Shown here: positions 43,500 to 54,940 of the stretch, piece after piece
How the letters are laid out: each line of letters begins with the position of its first letter
Numbering within the stretch: position 1 is the stretch's first letter
Translations under genes and position numbers: made by a program
The notes under the pieces: model-generated
Database searches by the model: none
What the model saw: the letters and a program-made list of their open reading frames with translations, nothing else
Told to the model about the DNA's origin: nothing
Assembly (NCBI GenBank): GCA_964019415.1
Contig: OZ025888.1
Coordinates: 4,903,036-4,967,035 of the forward strand
DNA: 64,000 nucleotides
From: Ianthella basta
Lineage: Eukaryota > Porifera > Demospongiae > Verongiida > Ianthellidae
Reading direction: 5' to 3'

Positions 43500-43870
43500 T
43501 ATATACTCAAAGGTAGAAAATGTGGCGGATACTAGTACATACAAACATAAACAATCTGTTTTAAGTAAATATAATATAATATGTTATGTACATTGACACT
43601 ATAATAGTTTTCAGCAAATAATAATAGTTTTAACAGGAAGATGATGAATACAGAAACAGTGCAGCAATTTCCTTCCTGAAATGAAATTGCAGAAGTCATT
43701 GATCATGATGACTTCTGCAAAGCACAAGGGGTGTGCAGCCTTCCCCCAACAGGAAATACAATACCATACACTGCACAGAGGAAATTATATAAAAGAAACA
43801 GGTGAATCTGCAGATACAGCATTCAATAGAAAAGGCACTTTGAAGAAGTTAAGGCAGAACTACAAGGTAC

Positions 43871-44138
43871 TGTTGTGAAGGCATGTCTCCCAGAGGCTCC
43901 GATCACCTGCTGTCATGTAACAATGTGTCATGTAACAATGTGTAGTGCCACTTTGTCTAGAACTTTCGACACATGCATCTATAAAAGATCACCTCCTCCC
44001 TCTGTAACTGCTGCTGTTGTTGTTCAATAAAGCTCCCTGATTCCCGTTACCAGTGTCCGTTCGCGTAGTGCCTGTCCCTTACCCTGTCCTCACTGTCTGG
44101 ACTTGTCCCATGTACCCCGTGCCCACGGCAACGGTACA
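43871..44138 (+). mobile_element. Solo LTR
   Basis: A 268-bp element starts TGTTGTGAAGG and ends GGTACA, with GTAC duplicated on both sides (43867-43870 and 44139-44142). Inside are a TATA box CTATAAAAG (43978-43987) and a polyadenylation signal AATAAA (44026-44031) in U3-R-U5 order. This is a solo LTR, probably gypsy-like from its 4-bp duplication. It lies 98 bp upstream of the start codon of paralogue B and could act as its promoter. Confidence 0.8.
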
Positions 44139-44236
44139 GTACTGTGAAGCATACAAGCAGGGAGAAGATATAGAAAGTGTTGAGTTACATCAATTACATG
44201 CAGGAAGAGTGCCAGTTGTAACATCAGCAAAGCACC

Positions 44237-47200
44237 ATGATTCACTCAGTAAAGGCCTCAGTAAAAGTAAGTATCATAAATTGTTGACAGCGTGCAATGT
44301 ATGTTCTAACTGACCTTTATAGAGAGGTGTGACTGCTCCACAGAGGTAGATTGCAATGTTATAGTCACTGTCCTATTTGCGGCCAGGGAGACTGGCTGTT
44401 TTGGAGAGGCCAGTGGCTGCGCCTAACACATTGACCATCTTAGACAGGTTCCACTGCACTGCATCATGCATGTTTTGTGCATGTTATAGCAGAATTCTGT
44501 TCACACGAAATGCTTAAACAGGAAATCGTGCCATTGCTGCAATAGTGGAATCTTTAGAATCAAACATTTCAGAATTGTGTAATAAATGTACTCTAACAAT
44601 ATTGTTTGTATAGCAAGTCACTGGACAAAATTAAGGCCCTTTATTGTATGCACATCAATAAAGGAAACAATTTATGTCCATTTACACATAATATTAAACT
44701 ATGTAATAACTGTGTGGCCATTGGCCTTGAAATTCCATTACAATTATAAACGTGTCAAAGATATAGACCCAAATCGTTTGACCCCAATTTTAAATGCTGG
44801 ATGTGTGGATTGTCAAATTTAAATTTAATTAAAACAGCTGCCGCATGCATTATGCTTTCGCACATTTTTCTGCGTGCTTCTGTGCATGTGTTCCTGCTTA
44901 TTCTATTGCAGGCTTCAATTGTCTTTACAGTGACAGCTGGAGGTGGATGGATTATCTTTCTTGGAGGCTTTGGTTCCAGCACGTGAGTGTGCTTCTACTT
45001 GCAGCTCCCTTTAGACAGGCATGCAGCTCATCTTATATATCCGATATTTGTATCGCACGACACGTGACTGCGCATGTGACTCCGTCACGTGACGGCTCGT
45101 CTTTTCAAGGGATGCTTCTGCTCCTTTTCGGCCGCTCATCTTTGCCGGCATGCTCCCGCGGAAGAGGGGCACAGAAGGAGAGCAGATGGGAATGGCAACG
45201 ACGCGGCTGCGTCCAACACGCCGAGGGGGCTACGCTGCAAGACGGTGCGCGCGACTTGATACGGAGACAGCGGGGCAAAGATAGGCCATACTAGAAGCGA
45301 ATGCGGCAGAATGGCGCAAGGCTACTGGCGTCGGCGAGGAACGAGCAGCGGCAGTCCAGGCTTGAGGAGCTTTGGCAATAACAAACAAGGCCATTGGCTA
45401 CTAAGACAGCTCCAGTCTGTAACATCACAATACACTTGTGTACTGGCCACGTACTATCCATGCTGCGAGGCAATTCTTATGCGCTTAGCGTATGCCTAGT
45501 TGTATAATAAGGCCATTTACACCAGTGTTATGATGCACATTAGTATGTTTACTGCTGAGTGTACATGTGTGTGCACAAATGTGATTGTGTAAGACTGTGC
45601 ATGGGTGCATATTATTATAATAATGGGTGTGCGTGTCCACGCACACTTGTGTATATGTGGGTGCATGCATGTGTGCAGAATGGGCAGTGTACATGCAGTG
45701 TATATAGGTGTGTGTGCATGTCTGTGTCTCACTATGTGTGTACCCCTTACTTATACTATATACATATAAACCAAATTAGAACTAGTTTGTAAGCTAACTC
45801 AGGAACCTCCCTAATGAGCTAGGGTTAGTTATGTATGGCTGTTATGTATGATCTGTTTCAACAAAATGTCCTTTGATATGCATTGCCAGGCATATATAGC
45901 TACAGCATGCATGTATGTAGAACCACGTTCAGCAGTTAGTGTTGCCTTCTATGTAACAGGGCGTGATGTAAAAGTGCTAATAAACAATAAAAAGGATTAA
46001 ATAATAATGAAAGATTTGACCTGTCATGCCAAATTTGGACCCCCCCAAATTAGGCCCCCCGCGGAACCGAAACAGCAACCGAAATGGTTCCCCCTCTGCT
46101 AAATCACCAGCGCCAGCGCGGACTGACCGTCAGATTCGTCGTGTACTTGTACCCTCACGTCTTTCCCTAGGTTGGGACGCATTTTCAATCCAGGAAAACA
46201 TGTTTCCTTCGATGAAAAGGCGATTTCGCTCATTAGATGGGCGCTTTGGTTCGATTTATAGGCGATTTCGTTTGATGAGTGGACGATTTTGTTCAATGAA
46301 TAGACGATTTCAGCTGACATGTCTTCGCTGAGCGCTCAAGATCCGCCACAACAACGAATATCCGGAGACGAAAGGGACTTTGCCACTACGGCGAACCAAT
46401 ACGGCAGCCATTTTCTGCCGTTTTTGGCTCGGCGGAACCATTTCGGCGGGGGGAACTTTTACGTCATGACAGACCTATTAAAAATACACCTTTTCACCAA
46501 AAACTTATAATCCTTCCGCATGCAGTGAGCCGGCAAGCATTCCAGACTACTTCACTGCTATGGTCTATCCAATGCTGGTGATACTGATCGTTGGAGCTGC
46601 AATTCAAATGCTGGTAGCACCACAGTACAAGATCATACAGGCACTGCTTATGCCAGCTGTGTCCACTGCATGACAAATCTTGTCACACATACGGTAATTA
46701 AATGCAACTGCTGTAGGCTTTCAGATATTCATTTAAGTAGCATAAACTTAGACTGCATGTCTGTTTCATGCACCTTGCGTGCAAGACTATACAGGGCTGA
46801 TCATTGCAACTAAAGACAAATACTGTATATTGGCGGTATAGACTGTATGTTGACAGTGCACCATCACAGGTTATATACTCCTTGACTTGTGTGTGTCTAG
46901 ATTGTAATACTGATGATCACTGCAGCAGCACACGGTGGTTCTATCATGTACACAATATGTTTGGAGCCTAATCCGGTTAACTCTGCTATAAGGAATGACA
47001 CAGTGCGCACGTTTTCTCTCCATACGGACCAGCCTTACAAGATAGTGATACTCTGTGGTGTACTGCTGGAGCTTACTTGTTTGGTGAGTACTGCAATTAA
47101 GATCACATCCTCTTGCACGCACATACATATGTAGATTGGCATATATCTACATTGCAGCTTATTATAGAATATTATATATCAAGATTTAGTATATACGAGT

Positions 47201-48373
47201 GTCAGTGCTTGCTTTGTTTACCGCTGCTATATACTATGCAGGATATAATCATACATTGGTACCTGTCAAAGATTGTCACTGTGCTAGGCAGCCTCCTTTC
47301 TTAATTAAACAGCCAGCCTCCCTGGATGGACTTAAATATAACACTAAAGCATTGCAATCTACCTCTGTAGAGCAGCCACCTCTCTATTAAGGTCAATTTG
47401 AACTGGCCCACAGGTGGCTGTCTTAGACAGGTTTCACTGTAGCAGGAATGTTCACCTTTGATGGGCCTACATGCTACATATGGCAAGCTGAGCATGCACC
47501 TACTACTGTAGCATTATATAGTCATGGCTTATAAGCTCATGCATTGTCTGGCTACCACACAGCCACTGGAGTCTGTTCTACATTAGCTCAATGCTGCTTG
47601 CATTGCTTGATGCCCCACTATTTCAGCACTGGCATAGTTTGAAGTAGAATTGAGAAAGCATGCAGTGCACAAGGATTCAAGTGTCACTGCATAACTGTAA
47701 TCTGCCGTAAACTGAAATTTCTATGGAAGCAGGACCAATCCAGATTGCAATATTGCATAATAAAGCCAAACAAAAGGCAGAGCCTTTCTCCTCTTATGTA
47801 TGACCCTTTAGGTTCCAGGTGGTTTTCTCTAATATATGAGCGCATTTTATGCCATAACTTAGGAGATCGTTGCGGATCGTTCTTGTGTCTTTGGTAGTCC
47901 ATGGGTTCCTCTTTGTCTCGATATTCGACATCTACTTAGGAGAGATAGCAAACAGTGGTGCACCTCTGCGAAGGGAGAATGCATGGGAAGTCAAGGGAGA
48001 AGAGAGCTATTAGGCAAGGTGACCTAGGCTAAGCTTGACTTCTTACATGCTTCGATGCGCCTTCTGTGTGACATTTCATTCCAACTCAGAAAAGTATAGC
48101 AAAGAATATTTGAGATAACTCACAGAGGGAAAGACTCTACTAATCTTGTACACATGCATGTATATACAGTATGGGCACTTAAATAATGCACACAAATACC
48201 TACACAGAAAATAGTAAACATTTATGCACACATCAACCATCCAATAACACACACACAAGTATACGTAGACACAAACATGCACACAAAATAACCCCTCGTT
48301 GTACCCACACTTGCAGATGTTTTCCCTGTCCTTCCTTATGGATGCCATTATCAACCTTGTTGACAAACGTTAA
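44237..48373 (+). CDS. Small four-helix membrane protein, paralogue B
   Basis: Five exons (44237-44266, 44912-44982, 46526-46658, 46901-47083, 48317-48373) encode 157 aa with the same phase pattern as paralogue A. The start codon is chosen by alignment of AAGCACCATG with AAGAACCATG of copy A; upstream reading frames are untranslated. Hydrophobic segments are ASIVFTVTAGGGWIIFLGGF, MVYPMLVILIVGAAIQMLV, IVILMITAAAHGGSIMYT and YKIVILCGVLLELTCL. Exon 4 is longer than in A and adds a polar loop of about 17 residues with potential N-glycosylation (N-D-T). The function is unknown. The introns are large and packed with insertions (two MITEs, CpG-rich segments, a PIGN exon fragment). The exon 3 donor (GCT then GTGTCC) is weak. 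Confidence 0.72.
44301..44459 (-). mobile_element. Pogo/Tc-like MITE, copy 7 (inverted, 5' truncated)
   Basis: In reverse orientation it runs from TGTTCTAACTGACCTTTATAG to CTTAGACAGGTTCCACTGC. The outer end on the left is missing. It is inserted in intron 1 of paralogue B. Confidence 0.75.
46205..46318 (+). repeat. 21-bp tandem repeat encoding a heptad x-RF-x-S-x-x
   Basis: About five degenerate 21-bp units related to GGCGATTTCGTTCGATGA lie in intron 2 of paralogue B. In one frame they read RRFRSLD-GRFGSIY-RRFRLMS-GRFCSMN-RRF within an ORF from 46026. Whether it is translated is unknown. Confidence 0.6.
47252..47442 (+). mobile_element. Pogo/Tc-like MITE, copy 8
   Basis: The ends are ACATTGGTACCTGTCAAAGA and CTTAGACAGGTTTCACTGTA. 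It lies in intron 4 of paralogue B. Confidence 0.78.
47871..47939 (+). pseudogene. Copy of the first 69 bp of PIGN exon 1
   Basis: TGCGGATCGTTCTTGTGTCT and onward repeats 48924-48992 with a few substitutions. The start codon is TTG instead of ATG. It is embedded in intron 4 of paralogue B, about 1 kb upstream of the real exon. Confidence 0.85.
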
Positions 48374-48453
48374 GGCATTTGGACATCATTTCTGTTGTCT
48401 GTCATTTATTGACAATTAAATGTATGATACACACACACACACACACACACACA

Positions 48454-48721
48454 CCTACCATTGGGCAGAGTAGCATCTTATAGCAAGAGTTTCACAATGA
48501 AGTAGTCCAATGGATGATAGCTATTGACAGTGTAAACACTTAGTGCAAGTGCAGATCATTGAACTGTTCACTATTGACTGACATGCTATTCACATCACAC
48601 CACTTTCCACTTTGATGTATCAATACCCACCGTCACAAGTAGTAGGTAGGTACACATTCTAGTTTCACCAACACAGTTTCATCATTGCATGCCTTGTAAC
48701 CCCTTCATGTGGAGGGAATGC
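48454..48721. repeat. Segmental duplicate, copy downstream of paralogue B
   Basis: Nearly identical to 42257-42513. Here the preceding (CA)n tract is only about 23 bp, against 767 bp in the other copy. Confidence 0.85.
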
Positions 48722-48922
48722 ATGCATACACCAACTGTTGCCATGTCAGTGAGCTAGTATCACAACTGCTCAAAGCAGCTGGAAGTCATACAGGGCATTC
48801 ACATCATGTCATGCATGGCGAACCATCCGCTAGACTTAGCTTCTCATTACTGCACGGGCAGTCTTCCGCCCCCGCACGATCAAGCAGCGATTGGCGCGTG
48901 ACCACCACGTGACTTCTCCACT

Positions 48923-51900
48923 ATGCGGATCGTTCTTGTGTCTTTGGTGGTCCATGGGCTCCTCTTCGTCTCGATATTCGACATCTACTTCAGGTCACCT
49001 GTAGAGCATGGCATGCTTCCGCAGTACCCCACATACGGCCCACCTCCCGCCAAGAGATTGGTCCTTTTTGTGGCCGATGGGCTCAGAGCGGACACGTTCT
49101 ACTCCTTGGACAACTCAGGAGAGACCCTAGCGCCTTATTTGAGGAGCATAGTGGAAACGAGAGGTGAGAACCATACCTTTATGTGTATCGGGGCCGGATA
49201 CCTTGTTAATGTTGCTGGGACAGTAGGCACTGTCCTCATACATAAAGAGAGGTGTCCTTTCAAAGGCACTTTTATATACATTTCTATGTAGCTGGGACAG
49301 AAAGCACTGTCCTCATTAGAGAGGTGTCCTTATTTCAGAGGTAGTTTTGTACACATCTCTATGTAGCTGGGACAGAAAGCACTGTCCTCATCAGAGAGGT
49401 GCCCTTATTTCAGAGGTAGGTTTGTACACATCTCTATGTAGCTGGGACAGAAAGCACTGTCCTCATTAGAGAGGTGTCCTTATTTCAGAGGTAGTTTTAT
49501 ACACTTCTCTATGTAGCTGGAGCAGTAGGCACCGTCCTCATCTGTCCTCTTTAGAGAGGTGACCTAATTTCACTTGATAGCTTTGCACACATCTCTATGT
49601 AGCTGGGACAGTAGTCACTCTCTTCATTTGAGAGGTGTCCTTGAGTGTATAATAGCTACTGCCACACTGGATAAAACTCAGAAAGGAGTGATTTGCAGCT
49701 GGTTGTATGTACGGTCAGCTTTGATGTACCGTTTGTGATGTAAATTCTTGCTATAATGTTGCAGTTGATATTTTACCATCCCTTTTGCGTGTGTAGGTGT
49801 ATGGGGAGTATCTCACACTCGCGTTCCCACCGAGTCACGGCCGGGCCATGTAGCCATCATTGCAGGGCTGTACGAGGATGTCAGTGCTGTCACTCGCGGC
49901 TGGCAGGAGAACCCTGTGGAGTTTGACTCTGTCTTCAACCAGAGCAGACACACGTGGTCCTGGGGGAGCCCCGATATTTTACCCATGTTTGCTAAAGGTG
50001 CAGCTCAAGGGCGTGTCAGTACCTTTATGTATGAGGCAGAGGCCGAAGACTTTGCAGACGATGATGCTTCGAAGCTAGATTCATGGGTTTTTGCACAGGT
50101 GGAACACTTTTTCCAGAACTCATCAAGGGAAGATTCAGCTTTAGACGAAGCACTGCAGAAGGATGGCAACATCTTCTTCCTCCACTTGTTAGGAATTGAC
50201 ACAAACGGACATGCACACAAACCTGCTTCAGAAGAATATCAAGATAATGTAAAGCTTGTTGACGAAGGGATAGGTAGAATGGAGCGATTGATTGAGGAGT
50301 ACTTCAATGATAGTCAAACTGCGTACATCTTCACTGCTGACCATGGTATGACTGACTGGGGCTCCCATGGTGCTGGCCTTGCGGATGAGACTATGACCCC
50401 TCTGTTATCTTGGGGTGCAGGTTTGGGGTGGCCTCAAAAAGTGGCACTGGGTGCAGAGAAAGTTGGAGCTAGAATGGATAGCTGGAGTAAAAAGTGGGGA
50501 CTGTCCCACCTGACACGTTGTGATGTCAATCAAGCAGACATTGCCCCACTCATGTCTGTCCTCATTGGTAGGCCCATCCCCCTGAATAACGAGGGGGTTC
50601 TCCCCATCTGCTGTCTACATGACGACCCCAAGCTACATGCCCATGGTCTTTTCGCTAATGCAAAGCAATTGTGTGAACAGGTGATGGTAAAACATGAACA
50701 CATTTCGCAAACATCATTTCGCGTGTTCCTTCGGCCCTACCAGTCTCTCAACACTGAGCGTATCACAGAATGGACAGCTGACATAACGCGGGCGCTGAAT
50801 GAAGGCCACCACGCAATGGCACTGCAGGACCTCCATCACTTGGTACACCGAGCACAAGAAGCTATCACTTACTACAACAAGTATCATCGGACGTACTTGT
50901 TTGTGACGCTCTCTGTGGCTTTTGTGGGGTGGATGGCCAGCATAGCGGCAATCATTTGTGAAGAATTTGCATCATTCGCCCAAGTAGTCTCAAGTAAGGA
51001 GAAGAGAAAATCACAGCCACTGACTGTAGTCATTGCACTCTTCTTGTCTGTAGCTGTTGTTGTGAGCTTACTCCTGTTTCTTCAGTCTTCTCCCATTCTG
51101 CATTATGCGTACACATTGATGGCATTGTTTGTGTGGTGGAAAGTGGTGTCTGGTGGTGGAAGAGCAATTTTAGTGTGTGTACGAAATGTCCTATCTTCAC
51201 AAGACTCCAGAATTAAGTTTTTCCTGAACACTGCTGTGTTTTGCATCCTTGTTGAGGGCATTGTAGTCAGCTTCTTTCACAGGTGGAGCCTTTCCATTCT
51301 CCTCCTCCTTGTAGCTTTCTGGCCTTTGTTAACCTCACTCAGAATAACACAACAGAGCCTATGTTTTGCTTGGGCATTAACTTGTTGTTTTGTGGCTGTG
51401 TTTCCCTTACTTCCAACTGTTGGACGAACACCCTCATATTTATTTGTGCACCTTGCAGTTGTGGTGGCCCTCAGTTGTGCATGGATGCTCAGTAGGGACA
51501 ATGAGGTGTTTGATGACGGCGACAGTGTCCGGAGGTATCTGTTAATGACTCAGTGTGGACAAGTGTTCATAGCAGCTGTGATCGTTGAAATTACCAGAAA
51601 TTTCATTGCCTGGAAAATATCTGTCCCCCTCTTGGTGCATCTTACAAGCTGGTTCCTCCTTGTACAGAGTCCCTTTATTTCATTCTTCTCATCCAAAGCT
51701 GTATCGCAAAAGCTGCTAAGCCTTTTCTTAGCTCTGTTTACCCCCTATGTGTTGCTGAGCAACTCCTATGAGGCCTTGTTTGTGGTTGGACTAGCCGGCT
51801 TGCTGTACCAGTGGGTCGTTGTTGAGCATCATTTGGACAGTCACTACCGGCACCAACCAGTTTCATCTAGCCTGAAGGAGGTCGTGCTAGCCACTCACAG

Positions 51901-52381
51901 TGAAACGGTTGCTTTGTACTCTTTGAGAAGTGGTGACATTCGCAGAGTCATCTTTGCACTCTTGTTTGGTATGCTGTCTTTCTTTGGCACAGGCAACATT
52001 GCAAGTATCAACACTTTTGACCCCTCATACGTGTACTGCTTTAAGACCGTCTTCTCCCCTTTCATCATGGGTGGACTCCTCGTCCTCAAGATTGTCATCC
52101 CTTTCCTCTTGGTAGCCTTTGCATTCAACATTGTTCTCTTGCGTGTGCACCAGCCTCTAAGACTAGGGGTATTGCTGACACTGGCTATATCTGATGTGTT
52201 GGGTCTGCATTTTTTCTTTCTGGTTCGCGATGAAGGAAGTTGGCTTGACATTGGTGTCAGTATTGGTCACTATGTGATCATCATGTGCATAGCAGGGGGA
52301 GTGGTCGTGGTGATGGGCGTGGCACAGCTACTGACAGGAACTGCACTAGATATCAAGAAACCACAGTCTCACAAAGTTTAA
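48923..52381 (+). CDS. PIGN: GPI ethanolamine phosphate transferase 1
   Basis: Two exons (48923-49163 and 49797-52381) encode 941 aa; human PIGN has 931. The ER enzyme adds ethanolamine phosphate to the first mannose of GPI precursors (yeast Mcd4). An N-terminal membrane segment precedes the lumenal alkaline-phosphatase-like domain. Metal-site motifs are LFVADGLRADTFY, SHTRVPTESRPGHVA, FLHLLGIDTNGHAH and FTADHGMTDWGSHG. LDVNQAD-type DVNQADIAPLMS follows. The C-terminal half is a long multi-pass region (about residues 375-935). Nearly all of the gene is one 2.6-kb exon, unlike the many-exon vertebrate gene. The intron holds a 74-bp tandem repeat. Confidence 0.96.
49205..49640. repeat. ~74-bp tandem repeat in PIGN intron 1
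   Basis: Six units start near TCTATGTAGCTGGGACAGAA and contain GTCCTCATTAGAGAGGTGTC. The AGAGAGGTG...CAGAGGTAG part resembles the interior of the pogo-like MITE, so the repeat may have grown from a MITE fragment. Confidence 0.88.
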
Positions 52382-53119
52382 CCATTCACTTGTACCTATA
52401 GATAGATTTGAATCACATTTCTGCCCGCATTATGGTTTGTAGCTGTCATGATTATTGCAAACTAAGCACCATTGCAAGTCATCAAATTGTCACATTTCAT
52501 CACGTATATTAGTTTGGCAAGAATGGATGAAGAATACATGATCAAATGCACTGAGAAGCATGTGACATATAATTATTATAGTAACACGTAATTAACAAGT
52601 AATTATAGTAACCAGCTATATATATTGCAGCTGCGTTCCAGTACTTTTATAGAATATTTCATATTAGCTATATATAGGTACTATACTTTTAGGGGATGCA
52701 GCAGATGAGAGCTCCACTATATAACTATACTGCACTTGCAGCTGGTGTCACATGTATACGTGCAGTGCATGCACATGCTCAAGCCACATATATGCATACA
52801 TGTATATACCAGGCAGCTAACTTGGTCGTTTTCATGCATGGTCACATTCATGAAATGAAATTTATTATGGGAGTCCTAAATTAAGGAAGTGACGGAGCAT
52901 TCGCAGACTTGCATGCTAATTACGACATCATGATCATTAGATAATTCCTATAGTTATAAACATACAAACTGACACTAAGAAACATTGGCACATACAAACT
53001 AACTATAACGCATTGTTATAATGTAACGGTTTAGGCTATATATCTACATAATTATATAGCTGTCTTTACATGTAAGTATAGTAGCATGATTTGTTAACTA
53101 CCAGTGAAGCAATGTTATG
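52382..53119. other. AT-rich intergenic stretch
   Basis: This lies between the 3' ends of PIGN (plus) and the minus-strand gene at 53120. No gene or repeat family was recognised; it probably holds both 3' UTRs. Confidence 0.5.
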
Positions 53120-54214
53120 TTATGCTAATCTCTTTGACTTGAAACTACCACTCTGAATGCTTTTAACAGTTTCCTCATACTGAGCCAGTAGCTTCTTGTA
53201 GTTGCGTTTGGCATCAGAAAGACGAATCTTAAACATGTCGGCATCTTCAGGCCGTAGATACCCAGACATTCTTCGTGTGGACTTCTGAGCAGCCTCAACT
53301 GCCAACTGCAGCTCATCGACTCCTAGTGTACACTGATGAATGATATCTCCAGCATTTCTTACTTTACCACCAGTAGCAGACAACTCCTGAGCCTCTGAGT
53401 GGAAACGGTGCTGCAAACCCTGTCTGTCCAATGCATCTGTGAATTGGTATAATCCAGTCAACCCAACCCCTGCTGCTGCCCCATATCCTGCTCCAGCTGC
53501 CACTCCATATGCCAATGCCGGAACTGCATATGGTGCCAAAGCCACAGCTGCAGCTCCAACTGCCACGCCAAAGGCGTAAGCAGCTGCGCTGTTGCCTGCA
53601 CCCCAACCTTGCTTGGCATCCTCAGCACTTCTCAGCTTCTCTGCCATCTTAAAATTGATCAACTTTAAAATGTCATCAGTTGTTGCTGCAGCATTATTCA
53701 ACTTCGCTTTAGCAGATTCCAAAGCTTCATTTGCCTCTGTGAGTTCCTCTCTGACATCATCCAATCGCATACGTATAATGGCATACCTTCTTTCATCGAA
53801 AGCTCTCTGGATTTCGTCAATATTCTGATTGACCATGTCTCGCATTAGACTCCTCCCACGAAGTGCAAACTCATAAACACTTTCTATAGCTTCTCTGTAC
53901 AGATTAAGAACTTCGTAGGACTTGTCGACTACACCTCCTCGCCAATGGTCCTCTGCTATTCCATTAGAGAGGAAACTGTCTAATCCGCCTTCAATTTTAC
54001 GTGTCCCTGCTGCGATAATGGCCGGCAAGTCTTCGATCGCTCCAAGGCCGTCATGCGCCATCACATCAATGAGACGCTTAAAGTTACGAACATCCTCTTC
54101 CTCTACCCAGGTCTGTTCGGATGAACTCCTACCATCCGTCCAGCCGTCTCCGCCTGCTGGACCAATCATAGCGAAGAAAGTACACATTAAAACAAAACGT
54201 AGAAGTCGATCCAT
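53120..54214 (-). CDS. Secreted helical protein with hydrophobic hairpin (paralogue 1)
   Basis: A single-exon 364-aa protein of unrecognised family. The ATG at 54214 starts a clear signal peptide (LLRFVLMCTFFAMIGPAGG); only a GTG precedes it. The mature part is mostly charged amphipathic helix (about 40-200 and 260-360). A central Ala/Gly-rich hydrophobic hairpin spans residues 211-255. Helix-hairpin-helix layouts occur in ApoL-like and other membrane-inserting proteins, but no motif proves such a role. It is paralogous to the gene at 60810-61979: both share SVYEF, RxLMRDM, DEIQ-A, TDDx-L, and a C-terminal AKR-YK-LL-QYEET. The two sit in tandem on either side of the 6-kb transposon. Confidence 0.75.
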   Translation of the reverse strand: MDRLLRFVLMCTFFAMIGPAGGDGWTDGRSSSEQTWVEEEDVRNFKRLIDVMAHDGLGAIEDLPAIIAAGTRKIEGGLDSFLSNGIAEDHWRGGVVDKSYEVLNLYREAIESVYEFALRGRSLMRDMVNQNIDEIQRAFDERRYAIIRMRLDDVREELTEANEALESAKAKLNNAAATTDDILKLINFKMAEKLRSAEDAKQGWGAGNSAAAYAFGVAVGAAAVALAPYAVPALAYGVAAGAGYGAAAGVGLTGLYQFTDALDRQGLQHRFHSEAQELSATGGKVRNAGDIIHQCTLGVDELQLAVEAAQKSTRRMSGYLRPEDADMFKIRLSDAKRNYKKLLAQYEETVKSIQSGSFKSKRLA

Positions 54215-54433
54215 TCGTCTTTCCCTTTGCACACACACTACACTGTAACTCTGTTCGTCATGGACTTAGGAAATCCCTCGCGCCTGCGCGGTGTTCTTGG
54301 GTGGGTCGGTCCGCCATGAGACAAGACAATGACGTCACCAATGACGTACTTGTTACAGCATCATCGCACACGTGTGTGCGTGTGTGTAGTTGGTGGCAGT
54401 CTGACAGGGCGCATAATGAGAAAAAAGGGAAGG

Positions 54434-54561
54434 TGTTACGCCGCAAAACGGAACAGCCCCAAAACGGGTACAATAATGATATGCGCAATATTCATAGCGC
54501 GATAATTATATTCATGGCAAGAGGTCGCATACCACTCGCAAGGTACAATGAATTGCGTAAC
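54434..54561 (+). repeat. Left terminal inverted repeat
   Basis: 128 bp from TGTTACGCCGC to TGAATTGCGTAAC; it differs from the right TIR by only a few bases and one indel. Confidence 0.92.
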
Positions 54562-54940
54562 TTATTAATCTAACGTGCTACTTGCGTGAGGATGCCTCGC
54601 AGGCTCGAGTTTGCAGGCGCGCATGCAAGGGAAAAGGTGCTTTCTGCGCGAGGGGATATTAATGACCTTAGGCCTAGTAGGTAATACACCTAGCCATAGA
54701 TTAGAGTGGCAGCTAGCATGCATGGCATTTACACCAGCACCTGTTCACTGCCATCCATAGTTGGCTGAAGCTGCTAATGTGCTAATATGAACTGGTTGCT
54801 ATTGAGGATGATGCTTAACAAGCATAAAAACAAATGCCCACACACTGCATATATAAGGACACAGCACTAGTAGGCTGCCTTCTGATGTGTCAAATCTAAT
54901 CCAAGCACGCTTTGGAAGTGATTCGAGACTGCCATTGATC

